53,075 nucleotides of DNA from Bacteroidales bacterium (GTDB taxonomy: Bacteria; Bacteroidota; Bacteroidia; Bacteroidales; Tenuifilaceae): the NCBI GenBank assembly GCA_013141385.1, contig JABFRB010000017.1, positions 1 to 53,075 on the forward strand, in the 5' to 3' direction. The translations under genes and the position numbers were made by a program. Shown in pieces: positions 27,559-36,279 of the stretch; the first letter of the stretch is position 1; the number at the start of each line of letters is the position of its first letter. The notes beneath the pieces are model-generated. The model was not told the origin of the DNA, ran no database searches, and saw nothing but the letters and a program-made list of their open reading frames with translations.

Positions 27559-27684
27559 TCAAATATTTTTTATGATTGTTAGTAAGAACAGCATCGTTAT
27601 TAAGAAAAAAATGATGAAAACACCATAATCAATCTTTACAATGGGTTCAAAATAATCCCTTAGGTAGATTCTTATCCTTTTCAT
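27559..27684 (-). CDS. small single-pass membrane protein (41 residues)
   Basis: A 41-codon frame lies between the unknown gene and the protease-like gene, 35 bases upstream of the latter. The product has a basic N-terminus (MKRIRIYLRDYF) and one strongly hydrophobic segment (YGVFIIFFLITMLFLLTII) ending in KNI. I do not recognise a family. The composition (charged start, single membrane helix) is hardly random, and small membrane proteins are often found with accessory stress or defence loci, but no function can be assigned. Confidence 0.45.
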   Translation of the reverse strand: MKRIRIYLRDYFEPIVKIDYGVFIIFFLITMLFLLTIIKNI

Positions 27685-27777
27685 TCGTTCATTTTTGTTT
27701 AATAATACTCGACTATTTTCGGTTGTTGTAAAAATTTTTGTCTATGACCATTTCAAATAATTTTAAATAAAATTCAA

Positions 27778-28596
27778 CTATGATTTCCATTGTGGATTTG
27801 CTAAAAGAAGTCCTCGATTTATAATTGAAACCGTTTCTCTACCATATTTTTCAATCATTATTTCATCGAGATTTTCATCAAAAAACGATTCAGCAATACC
27901 TGCAATAATCCTTTTATTCTTAAAATTAAGAGTAATACGAGTAAATTGGGCAATAAATTTTTGATTAGGCTTATTTCGACTAGTTAAGACGAATGATGTA
28001 TTTTCAGATTTTTCAGTATATTCTGCTAAGATTTTATTAAAACACCCACCAATAAAAATGGCATACTGCCGAGGGTATGCAAATACATCATTTAAAACAC
28101 GCTCAATTAATGGTTTACATAGTTTGTAATTACACATGAAATCATCCCCTGAAAAATTAGGTGATAAAAAAGGGACTAGATCAAGTTCTAACTTTTCATC
28201 TTTCAACCTTTTCAAATCTTTGTTAATCGAGTCACCATCAAAACGAATTATTTGAAATGGTTTGATATAATTAAAAACACGCATTTCTTCAGAAAGTCTT
28301 GATTCTATATATTTTTCACCATCGGTTTCTAAAAATATATCATCTATATTTTGATGCTCGACCTGATAAGAACTAAAGTCTAATGTTTGATTAGTGTTAT
28401 TCAGATATTCTTTTCGAGCATTAAACGTAATAAGGGCAATCTTTGAACGACAATTTCCAATTGAATAAAGCGAATTATTATAACAAAACTTTTTGGAGAT
28501 TATGTTTTTAATTTCCTCTATAATCTGTGCTCTTCCAGCTTGAATAAGCTCTGAATGTTCTTTTTTTTCCGATTCGGTTAAATCTCTAACCAGCAT
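27778..28596 (-). CDS. unrecognised protein, first gene of the protease-like operon
   Basis: I do not recognise this 272-residue protein. It is soluble, without signal peptide or membrane helix. A basic helical N-terminus (SELIQAGRAQIIEEIKNIIS) leads to alternating strands such as RSKIALITFNARKEYL, then LDLVPFLSPNFSGDDFMC, a helix LCKPLIERVLNDVFAYPRQY, and a strand-turn-strand YAIFIGGCFNKILAEY. The alternation and the glycine-containing IFIGG strand hint at an alpha/beta sandwich, distantly reminiscent of uracil-DNA-glycosylase-like folds, but this is only an impression. It is divergent from the STAND ATPase with a shared 164-base promoter region and precedes a small membrane ORF and the protease-like gene. 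Confidence 0.7.
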   Translation of the reverse strand: MLVRDLTESEKKEHSELIQAGRAQIIEEIKNIISKKFCYNNSLYSIGNCRSKIALITFNARKEYLNNTNQTLDFSSYQVEHQNIDDIFLETDGEKYIESRLSEEMRVFNYIKPFQIIRFDGDSINKDLKRLKDEKLELDLVPFLSPNFSGDDFMCNYKLCKPLIERVLNDVFAYPRQYAIFIGGCFNKILAEYTEKSENTSFVLTSRNKPNQKFIAQFTRITLNFKNKRIIAGIAESFFDENLDEIMIEKYGRETVSIINRGLLLANPQWKS

Positions 28597-28611
28597 TTAG
28601 AATATTTTTCA

Positions 28612-28619
28612 CAAATGTA
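28612..28619 (-). promoter_or_regulatory. putative -7 box of the protease-like operon
   Basis: The minus strand reads TACATTTG, matching TAnnTTTG, 16 bases before the start of the unknown gene. Identical to the box of the divergent gene. No well-spaced -33 element was found. Confidence 0.4.
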
Positions 28620-28697
28620 TTTTGTCGAATATCTATAGCAAGTGGTCAAAGTAGTCAATTTTCTTTTTCAGGTCTATTAAAAAATAATAATCCTTAC

Positions 28698-28705
28698 TAC
28701 ATTTG
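28698..28705 (+). promoter_or_regulatory. putative -7 box of the STAND ATPase gene
   Basis: TACATTTG matches TAnnTTTG and lies 55 bases before the STAND ATPase start. The same octamer occurs in the opposite orientation at 28612-28619, so the divergent genes share near-mirror promoters about 80 bases apart. Confidence 0.4.
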
Positions 28706-28760
28706 CAAACAACAATATTACCAGATGATTATGCTAATATTTAACTTTTGATCAGTCTAA

Positions 28761-31268
28761 ATGGTTGAAAAACTTAGAAATTCCGTAGAAAAGGCATTTG
28801 GCAAGAAAATAATTTGTCAAAAAGATTGTAAATTACTTTCTAACAACATATTAGAAACAACTAGGGAGTATTTAAGCCCAGCAACTCTTAGAAGAATATT
28901 CGGTCTTCTTCTTACGAATTCTAATCCATCACGTGTCACGCTTGATATACTTTCACGTTACATTGGTTTAAGAGATTGGGAGCATTTTATCGATAACAAC
29001 AGGATATCGAGTACCGGTCATAACAATATGATTGATACTTGGGATAGGGTTTTAGAAAAATCGAAAAAAATAAGCATTAATACACTTGACCATATAAAAC
29101 GTAAGAGTGGTATAAGTTTTAATAAAACCATTCACAGACAATTTGCAGATGAAAGGATGAATTTTTTCATCAAAAGCGAGTATAATTCAACTGCTTTAAT
29201 TGGGCCAGGTGGATTTGGTAAATCAACATTACTTGCAAATTGGTATGAAAAAAATTCAACAAAGAAAAATTTTTCAACAAACATCATCCTTTTTTTACAG
29301 GCTATTTCCCTTTATTCATTTGCAAATTCTGAGGCCTATTTTGAAGACTGGCTATTGCATCAACTAGGTCTTTCACCCGATTATAATTTTTTAAGAGGTA
29401 TACTGGGTAGTGGCGTAAACCCGCCAGGAAAATTTATCCTTATAATAGATGCACTTGACGAATCAAATCTTCATGGTGCAAAAATGGAAAAAGTTTATTC
29501 TTCATTAGCTGATTTCTCACTTAAATTCTCAACGGCAGGTTGGCTTAAGATTATTATTTCTGCCAGACACTATACATGGACTAAGTTTAAACCATTTATC
29601 GAAAATAATGAAAAATGGTTTTGCATTCAACCCATCTCCTTTTCAGCGGAAGAGGCAAATATGCCTTTGCTTACATCCGATGAGATTCAAAAAATTCTTG
29701 ATAATACTATTAATTCAAAATTTTCAAAAAGGACACTAGTTGAAGAGTTCTCATTGGAACTAAAAGAAACTTTATCATACCCTTTTTTCCTACAACTTTT
29801 CATTGATGTATTTCACCCCGAGAATGAGTATTTGTTGAGTGATCAGATTGAAATTTATAGAGAATTCCTTAATAAGCAAGTTTACAATGCCCAATATTCA
29901 GAAGAAAAAATTGATATACTAAACAAAATTCTAGAACTCTCTGATTATGGACTAATGCCTGATGAGGTAAAGAAAAACGTTTTAAAAGAGATTTATCCAA
30001 TACATTTAAAACTTGCAGGAAACTATTTTAGAGCATATGAGGATTTGATATCTTTTGGAATTATTATTGAAGAGGATATTGAAAATAAATATGGTGGTTA
30101 TAGCAAAATAATAAAAATTTCAAATAGAAATCTTTTTGAGATTTTACTAACAAAGAGCTATCTCGAAAAAGAGAATTCTATTTCTATCTCGTTATTTAAA
30201 AAAATAGCAAAAAAATATGCTACCCACGAAATTCTACCAAATCTGATTATACGACTTTATCAATTTGCATATAAGGATCGGATAGTTGAACCTTTAAAGA
30301 GTTTTTTTGAATTGGACATAAACATTCTAAGTGCAGTTTTAGCATTACCTAATATATCTATAACCCTTAGAAAAGATGAATATTTACGCAAAATTCTAAT
30401 ACCAATATATACAAAAAATAAAATTGCCCGAAAATATTTATTTGAAGACTATCCAGATATAAATAATATTACTGGATCATTTTCTTTCAATCTAAGTCAT
30501 TATTCAAAAAACAGTTCAGATCCTGTGGAAACTTTTTATTCAAATATTTATAATGTTTACGCTGGTTTTTTTGCATTAGATGATGGAAGAATTGAAAGAT
30601 TCTATAGGCAAGTGGAAGAATTTCCACAAGGTAATAATCTTAACCCGACCATCATAGGTATGTGGTTCGCCTGCAAATGTATGTACCATATTCTTATAAG
30701 AAATGAAGATCCTAAACTTATACTAGATCAAGCTTTGGAGTATTTAAATGAACTTCAGAAAAATAGTAATTACGAATATGGTACCTTCGAAATGCCTTTT
30801 TACAACGCACTTATTATAACAAACCAACACAGTATTTTAGCGAAACTAACAAAAGCCGATGAAATTGCTGAATCTAAAAAAATAATTCCTTTAAGTAAAG
30901 AGCTAAGAATTTATCGATTATATAGTAAGTTAACATTAGGTACAAAATTAGATTTGAAAGATTTTATTGAAATCGATTTGATTCTATCCCTACTCAACCC
31001 TATGTACAACTACTCATTACAAATTCTTGGTCAACTTCTAAAGGCTTCATACTATTTAAATAGCAATGAAATGACAAAAGCTTATGATTGTTACAGAAAT
31101 TCTACGGAATTGAGCAATATAGCTGGTTACAGAATATTAGAAGTTAAACTAATGAAGAACCTTTCAAGAATTTTATTACAACTTGGAGAAAAAACTAAAT
31201 CGCTAGAATGCAGTAAATTATCAGAACATCTAACTCGAAAAACTAATTTTAACTTTAGTAATCTTTAA
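28761..31268 (+). CDS. STAND/NACHT-like ATPase with N-terminal HTH-like domain
   Basis: This 835-residue protein has three parts. Residues 1-78 form a small helical domain common at the N-terminus of Bacteroidota proteins (SPATLRRIFGLLLTN, TLDILSRYIGLRDWEHF), probably a nucleic-acid or protein-binding HTH-like unit. A P-loop ATPase of the STAND/NACHT type follows with Walker A GPGGFGKST (148-156), Walker B FILIIDALDE (225-234) and a sensor-like SARHYTW. The rest (about 330-835) is helical with TPR-like character, a likely sensor or scaffold. No recognised effector domain such as TIR or nuclease is visible. It faces away from the protease-like operon; the pair may form a signalling or defence locus, which is inference. 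Its stop overlaps the convergent sugar kinase by 4 bases. Confidence 0.8.
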   Translation: MVEKLRNSVEKAFGKKIICQKDCKLLSNNILETTREYLSPATLRRIFGLLLTNSNPSRVTLDILSRYIGLRDWEHFIDNNRISSTGHNNMIDTWDRVLEKSKKISINTLDHIKRKSGISFNKTIHRQFADERMNFFIKSEYNSTALIGPGGFGKSTLLANWYEKNSTKKNFSTNIILFLQAISLYSFANSEAYFEDWLLHQLGLSPDYNFLRGILGSGVNPPGKFILIIDALDESNLHGAKMEKVYSSLADFSLKFSTAGWLKIIISARHYTWTKFKPFIENNEKWFCIQPISFSAEEANMPLLTSDEIQKILDNTINSKFSKRTLVEEFSLELKETLSYPFFLQLFIDVFHPENEYLLSDQIEIYREFLNKQVYNAQYSEEKIDILNKILELSDYGLMPDEVKKNVLKEIYPIHLKLAGNYFRAYEDLISFGIIIEEDIENKYGGYSKIIKISNRNLFEILLTKSYLEKENSISISLFKKIAKKYATHEILPNLIIRLYQFAYKDRIVEPLKSFFELDINILSAVLALPNISITLRKDEYLRKILIPIYTKNKIARKYLFEDYPDINNITGSFSFNLSHYSKNSSDPVETFYSNIYNVYAGFFALDDGRIERFYRQVEEFPQGNNLNPTIIGMWFACKCMYHILIRNEDPKLILDQALEYLNELQKNSNYEYGTFEMPFYNALIITNQHSILAKLTKADEIAESKKIIPLSKELRIYRLYSKLTLGTKLDLKDFIEIDLILSLLNPMYNYSLQILGQLLKASYYLNSNEMTKAYDCYRNSTELSNIAGYRILEVKLMKNLSRILLQLGEKTKSLECSKLSEHLTRKTNFNFSNL

Positions 31269-32113
31269 TTTTCTTTTTGAATGTGATAGTTAACTAAAGA
31301 TTCAATAGGATATTGAATAATCCTGTTCACCTTAAAGCCTTTATCCTGAGCAATTTTATTCAAAAAATCGCTGAATACAAAACCAACTGAGCCAACTACT
31401 CCAAGTCCGTAAGTATTTAATTCGGGTATCCGCTTTAGGTGAAATTCGTAAAGTTTTTCAAACACATTATAAACCATTTGATGTATATATTCATTGCTAA
31501 TATTCTCTTTTACAAAAGGAACAAATGAAGCAAGGTAAGTTGATGGCTTTTGCTGACAATATATCCGATCAAGAATATCACTTAAATTCAGGTTATATCG
31601 ATTATGCAAAGATTCTGATAATTCTGAAGGTAAAAGTCCATAAAAATATGCTTGAATAAGCTGTCTACCAATATAAGCACCACTACCCTCATCACCAAGA
31701 ATAAAACCGAGCGATGGAGTGTAATGAGTAACCTTCGTTCCATCATAATAGGCTATATTTGATCCAGTTCCTAAAATTGCAATTACTCCTCTCCCATCAC
31801 CAAATAATGCCCTTGCGGCAGCAAGTATATCAGAATAAGCATTCGTTTCTGCTTTTACAAAAAATGTTTGAAGTGACTGTTGAGCTAAGGCACCTTTCTC
31901 ATTCCCAGCACAACCAGATCCATAGAAAAATATTTTTGAAACCTCTGAGGGGTTCAAATATGAAGGAAATACAGATCTTAAGGCATTACAATAATCTTCA
32001 CTACTGCTAAAAAAAGGACTTAATCCCTTTGTTTCAAAAGATATAATCGATTTATTGGGAAGCACAATCCGCCAATCAGTTTTAGTCAAACCACTATCTG
32101 CAACTACTATCAT
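31265..32113 (-). CDS. N-acetylglucosamine kinase-like ATPase (BadF/BcrA family)
   Basis: This 282-residue protein has the ASKHA fold of the BadF/BadG/BcrA/BcrD family that includes N-acetylglucosamine kinases. The phosphate-1 loop is VADSGLTKTDWRIV, and the adenosine/phosphate-2 segment is GVIAILGTGSNIAYYDG, followed by LGFILGDEGSGAYIGRQLI. These fit amino-sugar kinases such as those used for cell wall recycling, but BadF-type 2-hydroxyacyl-CoA dehydratase activators are larger and carry an iron-sulfur motif absent here. Its upstream neighbour is a peptide-binding lipoprotein only one base away, so a role in recycling murein material is plausible but inferred. Confidence 0.82.
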   Translation of the reverse strand: MIVVADSGLTKTDWRIVLPNKSIISFETKGLSPFFSSSEDYCNALRSVFPSYLNPSEVSKIFFYGSGCAGNEKGALAQQSLQTFFVKAETNAYSDILAAARALFGDGRGVIAILGTGSNIAYYDGTKVTHYTPSLGFILGDEGSGAYIGRQLIQAYFYGLLPSELSESLHNRYNLNLSDILDRIYCQQKPSTYLASFVPFVKENISNEYIHQMVYNVFEKLYEFHLKRIPELNTYGLGVVGSVGFVFSDFLNKIAQDKGFKVNRIIQYPIESLVNYHIQKEN

Positions 32114-32114
32114 A

Positions 32115-33770
32115 TTACTGTTCTATTTGCTTTCTAACATTTTTAAGAATAAGTAGATTCATTGGATTACATTTCATGCCTTCAACATCATTTTGAACAA
32201 AACGTATAACCTTATCATAATATAAAGGTATAACTATTGCATTATCAATAATAATTGAGTCCATCGCTTTATATAGTTTCAATCTTTTTTGTTGAGATAT
32301 CTCAGATAAAGAGTTTGCGTATAGATTATCATATATTTCATTTTTAAAGTGGGTGTAATTTGGCCCGGACGGACTAAAGTTAATGCTATTAAAAAGAGCC
32401 AAATAGTTTTCAGGATCTGCATAATCGGCAACCCATGATGCTCTAAAAAATTTAAGTTTTGAATTAGCTAGCATTTCGCGGTAAGCAGCGCCTGGGTATA
32501 CTTCAACTTTAATGTCGAATCCCAACTCGTTTAGCTGATGCTGAATAAACTCACAGATATCCACATAATCATCAGTTGTTGCAAGGGAGAATGAAGGTAG
32601 CGTTTTTGAAGCACTATACCCGACCTCCTTTAAAAGTTCTTGGGATAATTCTGGATTATAATGAAATCCTTTTGTTGCATCTTTGAAATCTGGCATCCCA
32701 TTAGGAACAAAACCATTAAAAGCAGGATATCCAATATTGCTACGCAAATACATCATCATCTTACTTCGGTCAATACCATACCCAATTGCTTTTCGTACCT
32801 TTTGTAAAAGTAGAGGATTAGATTTAAACGATTGATTTGCACTATCAACAAGAATCCCTAAATACTCTGTATTCAGGTAAGGGCCTGTTAGTATTTTAAT
32901 CTTGCCTATATATCGAGGGTTTAAATTACCATTTCTAGTTAATAACTCATCCTTTGATGCTGGGTTTACACCAGAAATAAAATCGATATTCCCTTTTATA
33001 AATTCGAGAAACTCCGATTGTTTATCGGCAATAAAAGAAATGCTAATAGACTCTAAATAAGGAAGTTTTAAACCTTTACTATCTTTTTCAAAATACTTTG
33101 AATTTCGCCTTAAGACTAACTTTTCTCCCTCCTTCCAATACTTAAAGAAAAATGGACCCGTTCCAACAGGGTGATTTCGAAACTCCTTACCATACACCTC
33201 AATAGCTTCATGAGGAATAGCGTAACAATATGGCATTGTCAACATTCCCAAAAAAGCAGGAAAAGATTTTTTTAAATATACTTGAAATACAGAGTCGTTA
33301 AGTGCAATGCAACCATTATGAGTACCCACTCTATCCTTTTCTAAAATAGATAGAACCCAAGCCCCCGGCGATGCAATCTCGGGATTGAGTATTCGATTAA
33401 AACTATAAACAAAATCTGATGCAATTACCTTTCGACCAATGCCATTAGGAAAAACCTCAGAACAATGAAAGTATACATCCCCTCTTAGTAAGAATGTAAA
33501 AATCTTTCCATCGTTTGATACTTCCCATTTTTTAGCAATACATGGTTTTACCTTTAAGGAATCATCGAGTTGAACCAATCCATTATAAAGTTGATGAGCA
33601 GGCCAAATGAGAGGTAAATTTCTGGCAAAAGCAGGATCAAGGGTTGAAATGCCTTTGCTTTCGTTGTAACGAAATACTTGCTGTTTTTTATAACTATTAT
33701 TTGAATTATTACAAGCACAAAAGATAGTACCTAACAAAATCAAATATAAAAAAAAGGGGAATCTCATCAA
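32115..33770 (-). CDS. peptide-type ABC transporter substrate-binding lipoprotein (family 5)
   Basis: This 551-residue protein is a family 5 solute-binding protein (OppA/DppA/MppA type). A lipoprotein signal with lipobox at FCACNNSNNS places it at the periplasmic face of a membrane. The family signature appears as KKWEVSNDGKIFTFLLRGDV followed by the YFHCSEVFPNG region, and the C-terminal lobe contains RASWVADYADPENYLALF. Ligand may be a peptide. No permease or ATPase genes of an Opp-type transporter are next to it. The sugar kinase gene follows after one base, suggesting a two-gene operon. The terminator-like hairpin at 33836-33863 lies just upstream. Confidence 0.88.
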   Translation of the reverse strand: MMRFPFFLYLILLGTIFCACNNSNNSYKKQQVFRYNESKGISTLDPAFARNLPLIWPAHQLYNGLVQLDDSLKVKPCIAKKWEVSNDGKIFTFLLRGDVYFHCSEVFPNGIGRKVIASDFVYSFNRILNPEIASPGAWVLSILEKDRVGTHNGCIALNDSVFQVYLKKSFPAFLGMLTMPYCYAIPHEAIEVYGKEFRNHPVGTGPFFFKYWKEGEKLVLRRNSKYFEKDSKGLKLPYLESISISFIADKQSEFLEFIKGNIDFISGVNPASKDELLTRNGNLNPRYIGKIKILTGPYLNTEYLGILVDSANQSFKSNPLLLQKVRKAIGYGIDRSKMMMYLRSNIGYPAFNGFVPNGMPDFKDATKGFHYNPELSQELLKEVGYSASKTLPSFSLATTDDYVDICEFIQHQLNELGFDIKVEVYPGAAYREMLANSKLKFFRASWVADYADPENYLALFNSINFSPSGPNYTHFKNEIYDNLYANSLSEISQQKRLKLYKAMDSIIIDNAIVIPLYYDKVIRFVQNDVEGMKCNPMNLLILKNVRKQIEQ

Positions 33771-34081
33771 ACCAAAAATTTAAAAGACAAAAGTATTTAA
33801 AATTTGATGAGCTATTATGATCTTTTAAGAGTAATAAAAACGGGATCCTAAGATCCCGTTTTTACACCCTAAAAATTAACCTAAGAAAGCAACAGTAATA
33901 GTAACCAACTATTAACCCTAAAACCTAATCTATGAAGTTGCTTTTCATTTATATAAACGCTATATAATTAGATTTGTTTCGTACGTTTAATGAAATAAAG
34001 GTGATTTATAACAGTCTTTAATAATTATATTAATCTATTGATTATCTGATTCTTATTTAGTAAAAAACACTACAGATATTA
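33771..34081. other. intergenic region with a hairpin and a leader-like stretch
   Basis: Apart from the terminator-like hairpin at 33836-33863, the 311 bases are AT-rich. A plus-strand stretch around 33925-33950 (CCTAAAACCTAATCTATGAAG) resembles the region preceding a Bacteroidota start codon, but the frame MKLLFIYINAI stops after 11 codons. It could be an orphan leader or a relic upstream of a lost gene. No gene can be supported. Confidence 0.4.
33836..33863. terminator. symmetrical intrinsic terminator
   Basis: AAAAACGGGATC and GATCCCGTTTTT flank a 4-nt loop, giving a hairpin with A and T runs that can terminate in both directions. It lies about 65 bases upstream of the lipoprotein gene and more than 200 bases after the stop of the unknown gene at 34082. 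Confidence 0.8.
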
Positions 34082-34678
34082 TTAATCCAAGGGAAAAATG
34101 CCTACCACTCTGGAGAGGGCAACAAGGGAGGAGTTTGATTTATAAGGTGGGAGTTTTACAATTTTATGCCTAATGTAATTTATATTTTCAATCGAAAAAT
34201 TTTCAGCAGAAAAACCATAATTGTAAAAAAATGCGATGGTAGTTTTTAAAGTAGAACTTTTAACTCTTACAGTTTTTTTTGAATATCTGCTTGGATGAAT
34301 ATGAATAAAACGATTGTCGATTTGACCAAGCCTAATTGTCCAACTCGATCCATCTGATAAAATAATTTCTTTGTAGTCACTATCTTTTGACCTTACCCAT
34401 TCTTTAAAATTATCAATGTTTAAATCAATTTCAGCAGTCATCCTACTGATTATCTGATTGGAAATGTTATTAGGATCTAGACTACCATAATAAAAATCGA
34501 CATTGGTGTTACCTATATACTCTATGATTTCATGAATTTTTAAATGACTAAAATTATATAAGTCATTTGAAATCAGAGTTTCCTTTACATATCCCATATG
34601 ATGCTTCCAACAATTAAAAGCAATTGGTTCGGGTAGGGTATGGTTTACTGAACTTCTCCCTATAAATGATTCATCCAT
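34082..34678 (-). CDS. unrecognised protein overlapping miaA
   Basis: I do not recognise this 198-residue protein. It has no signal peptide or membrane helix. Visible features are an N-terminal stretch PIAFNCWKHHMGYVKETL, a middle strand pair (EIILSDGSSWTIRLGQIDNR) and a basic segment HPSRYSKKTVRVKSSTLKTT followed by a helical region; the many Lys/Arg residues are compatible with nucleic-acid contact, but that is only suggestive. Its start overlaps the last 8 bases of miaA, so it is translated from the same message. Proteins of this kind are seen as uncharacterised in Bacteroidota. Confidence 0.7.
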   Translation of the reverse strand: MDESFIGRSSVNHTLPEPIAFNCWKHHMGYVKETLISNDLYNFSHLKIHEIIEYIGNTNVDFYYGSLDPNNISNQIISRMTAEIDLNIDNFKEWVRSKDSDYKEIILSDGSSWTIRLGQIDNRFIHIHPSRYSKKTVRVKSSTLKTTIAFFYNYGFSAENFSIENINYIRHKIVKLPPYKSNSSLVALSRVVGIFPLD

Positions 34679-35588
34679 TTGAAATTCGATAATTAATCAA
34701 CTCAACTATGTTATCTACCTGTTCTGGGTGAAACCAAGTAATCTCTTTATCGCGAGCCCACCATGTTACCTGTCTTTTAGCGTAACGTCGTGAATTTCGT
34801 TTTATCAGTTCTATTGCATTTTCTAATGATATCTTGCCATCAAGGTAGTCAAAAATCTCTTTATAGCCAACAGTATTTAAGGCGTTTAAATGCTTAAAAT
34901 CATATAAACTTTTAACCTCTGCAACCAAGCCATCTGCAAGCATATTATCAACCCGATTGTTGATACGTTGATATAGCTCCTCTCTGGGGCGATTCAGCCC
35001 AATTTTGATTAAAGTAAATGGACGAGTTTTATTAGTATTTGTTAAGAATGAAGAATAGGTTCTTCCTGTCTGCAAACATACTTCAAGAGCCTTCAAAATT
35101 CTCTGAGTATTACTTTGATCAACCTGATTATAATATTCTGGATCGATTTCTTTGAGTTGGTTTTTCAAACTGTCAATTCCCTCACTTTGAAGTCTTGCAT
35201 ACAGATCTCTCCTTAATTCGCTATCTGGTGAAGGGAAATCATCAATTCCCGTACAAACAGCATCAATGTACAAACCCGAACCACCAACAAGTAGGGCTGA
35301 GTTATGACTCTTATATAGGTTTTCTAAAAGATCAAGTACCTCAAGTTCAAATATTCCGCAACTATACCTATCAAGGATTGACTTATTACCTACAAAATAA
35401 TGTGGTGCATTATTAAGAATAGTTTGATCGGGTGCTGCTGTTCCAATTCTCATCTCCTTATAAAACTGACGTGAATCTGCCGATAGAATTGGGGCATTGA
35501 ATTGGTAAGAAAGCGTAACACTGAGATCGGTTTTACCAACTCCTGTTGGGCCAAGTAAAACTATAAGAAACTTTGACTCTGTTGGCAT
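34671..35588 (-). CDS. miaA: tRNA dimethylallyltransferase
   Basis: MiaA adds a dimethylallyl group to N6 of adenosine 37 in tRNAs that read UNN codons. The 305-residue protein has the P-loop LLGPTGVGKTDLSVTL, the conserved SADSRQFYKEMRIGTA (general-base Asp), GGSGLYIDAVCTGID and the later NTVGYKEIFDYLDG and RYAKRQVTWWARD segments, all expected. Length is typical. The start codon ATG is preferred by the P-loop distance. It is followed by a short unknown gene that overlaps it by 8 bases. The tRNA gene in this window does not read UNN, so it is not its substrate. Confidence 0.96.
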   Translation of the reverse strand: MPTESKFLIVLLGPTGVGKTDLSVTLSYQFNAPILSADSRQFYKEMRIGTAAPDQTILNNAPHYFVGNKSILDRYSCGIFELEVLDLLENLYKSHNSALLVGGSGLYIDAVCTGIDDFPSPDSELRRDLYARLQSEGIDSLKNQLKEIDPEYYNQVDQSNTQRILKALEVCLQTGRTYSSFLTNTNKTRPFTLIKIGLNRPREELYQRINNRVDNMLADGLVAEVKSLYDFKHLNALNTVGYKEIFDYLDGKISLENAIELIKRNSRRYAKRQVTWWARDKEITWFHPEQVDNIVELINYRISNG

Positions 35589-35683
35589 TTCTTTGATTTA
35601 GGTATCTCAGCTTCAAAGGCTGATTAATTGCCAATAATTAGCAAAGATATTTGACTGCAAGTAAACTAAATTATATATCAGTT

Positions 35684-36211
35684 CTAAGAATCATCACCAT
35701 CAAATCCTTCTGAACCATAATCAGATTCTTGCGAATCAAACTCATTTAAGATATCATTGATAAAATTATCATCATTCACTGGATCTGTCGATATATTTTG
35801 AAATTCTGACTGCAAAGGAGGTTCACCAACCGACACTGAACAAATAGGATATTTCTTCTTACAATCAGGTGTGTAAATATCCATCAATTCAATAAAAAAA
35901 GAGTTTTCAGTTAAGATGTCATAAACATAGAGCAATCGTTCTTTCTTTTCCTTCATTACCTCTTTGATTTTGATCGAATCCATAGGAATAGCAGCTGGTC
36001 CCCCGTCATTCTCCATATCGATTAAAGTTAACTCTAACCCTTTATTCCAGTTCTCATCGGCAAGGAAGAATGATGCTAATTGAGATGAATCGTATTGAAG
36101 GTTATCCTGAATGATTTTATGAAGGTCTAAAAATGTTTGATTTGAGTCGACCTCATAATCCCGTAGGAAAACTCTTTCGTCGCCAGAAATCATTCTAAAC
36201 TTATAGATCAT
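35684..36211 (-). CDS. plasmid pRiA4b ORF-3-like protein
   Basis: This 175-residue protein fits the pRiA4b ORF-3-like family, often labelled IS1096 passenger (TnpR-like) protein. The pattern YKFRMISGDERVFLRDYEVD and then TFLDLHKIIQDNLQYDSSQL, followed by ASFFLADENWNKG, is the typical start. The middle (ERLLYVYDILTENSFFIEL) is also family-like, while the C-terminus is a very acidic tail (SDYGSEGFDGDDS). The molecular function of the family is unknown. It is a chromosomal copy and nothing else here points to a mobile element. It lies between miaA and the LuxC-like reductase gene on the same strand. Confidence 0.8.
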   Translation of the reverse strand: MIYKFRMISGDERVFLRDYEVDSNQTFLDLHKIIQDNLQYDSSQLASFFLADENWNKGLELTLIDMENDGGPAAIPMDSIKIKEVMKEKKERLLYVYDILTENSFFIELMDIYTPDCKKKYPICSVSVGEPPLQSEFQNISTDPVNDDNFINDILNEFDSQESDYGSEGFDGDDS

Positions 36212-36279
36212 ATACGGTAATATTTGATTGCCTTATTTGAATATTTTACTATTTGCTGTATAAAACTGGAATTTATTAG

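Noticed and set aside
35684-36211. A mobile element because of the pRiA4b ORF-3 / IS1096 label
   Set aside because: The name comes from a family first seen on plasmids; there is no transposase, repeat or att site around it here.
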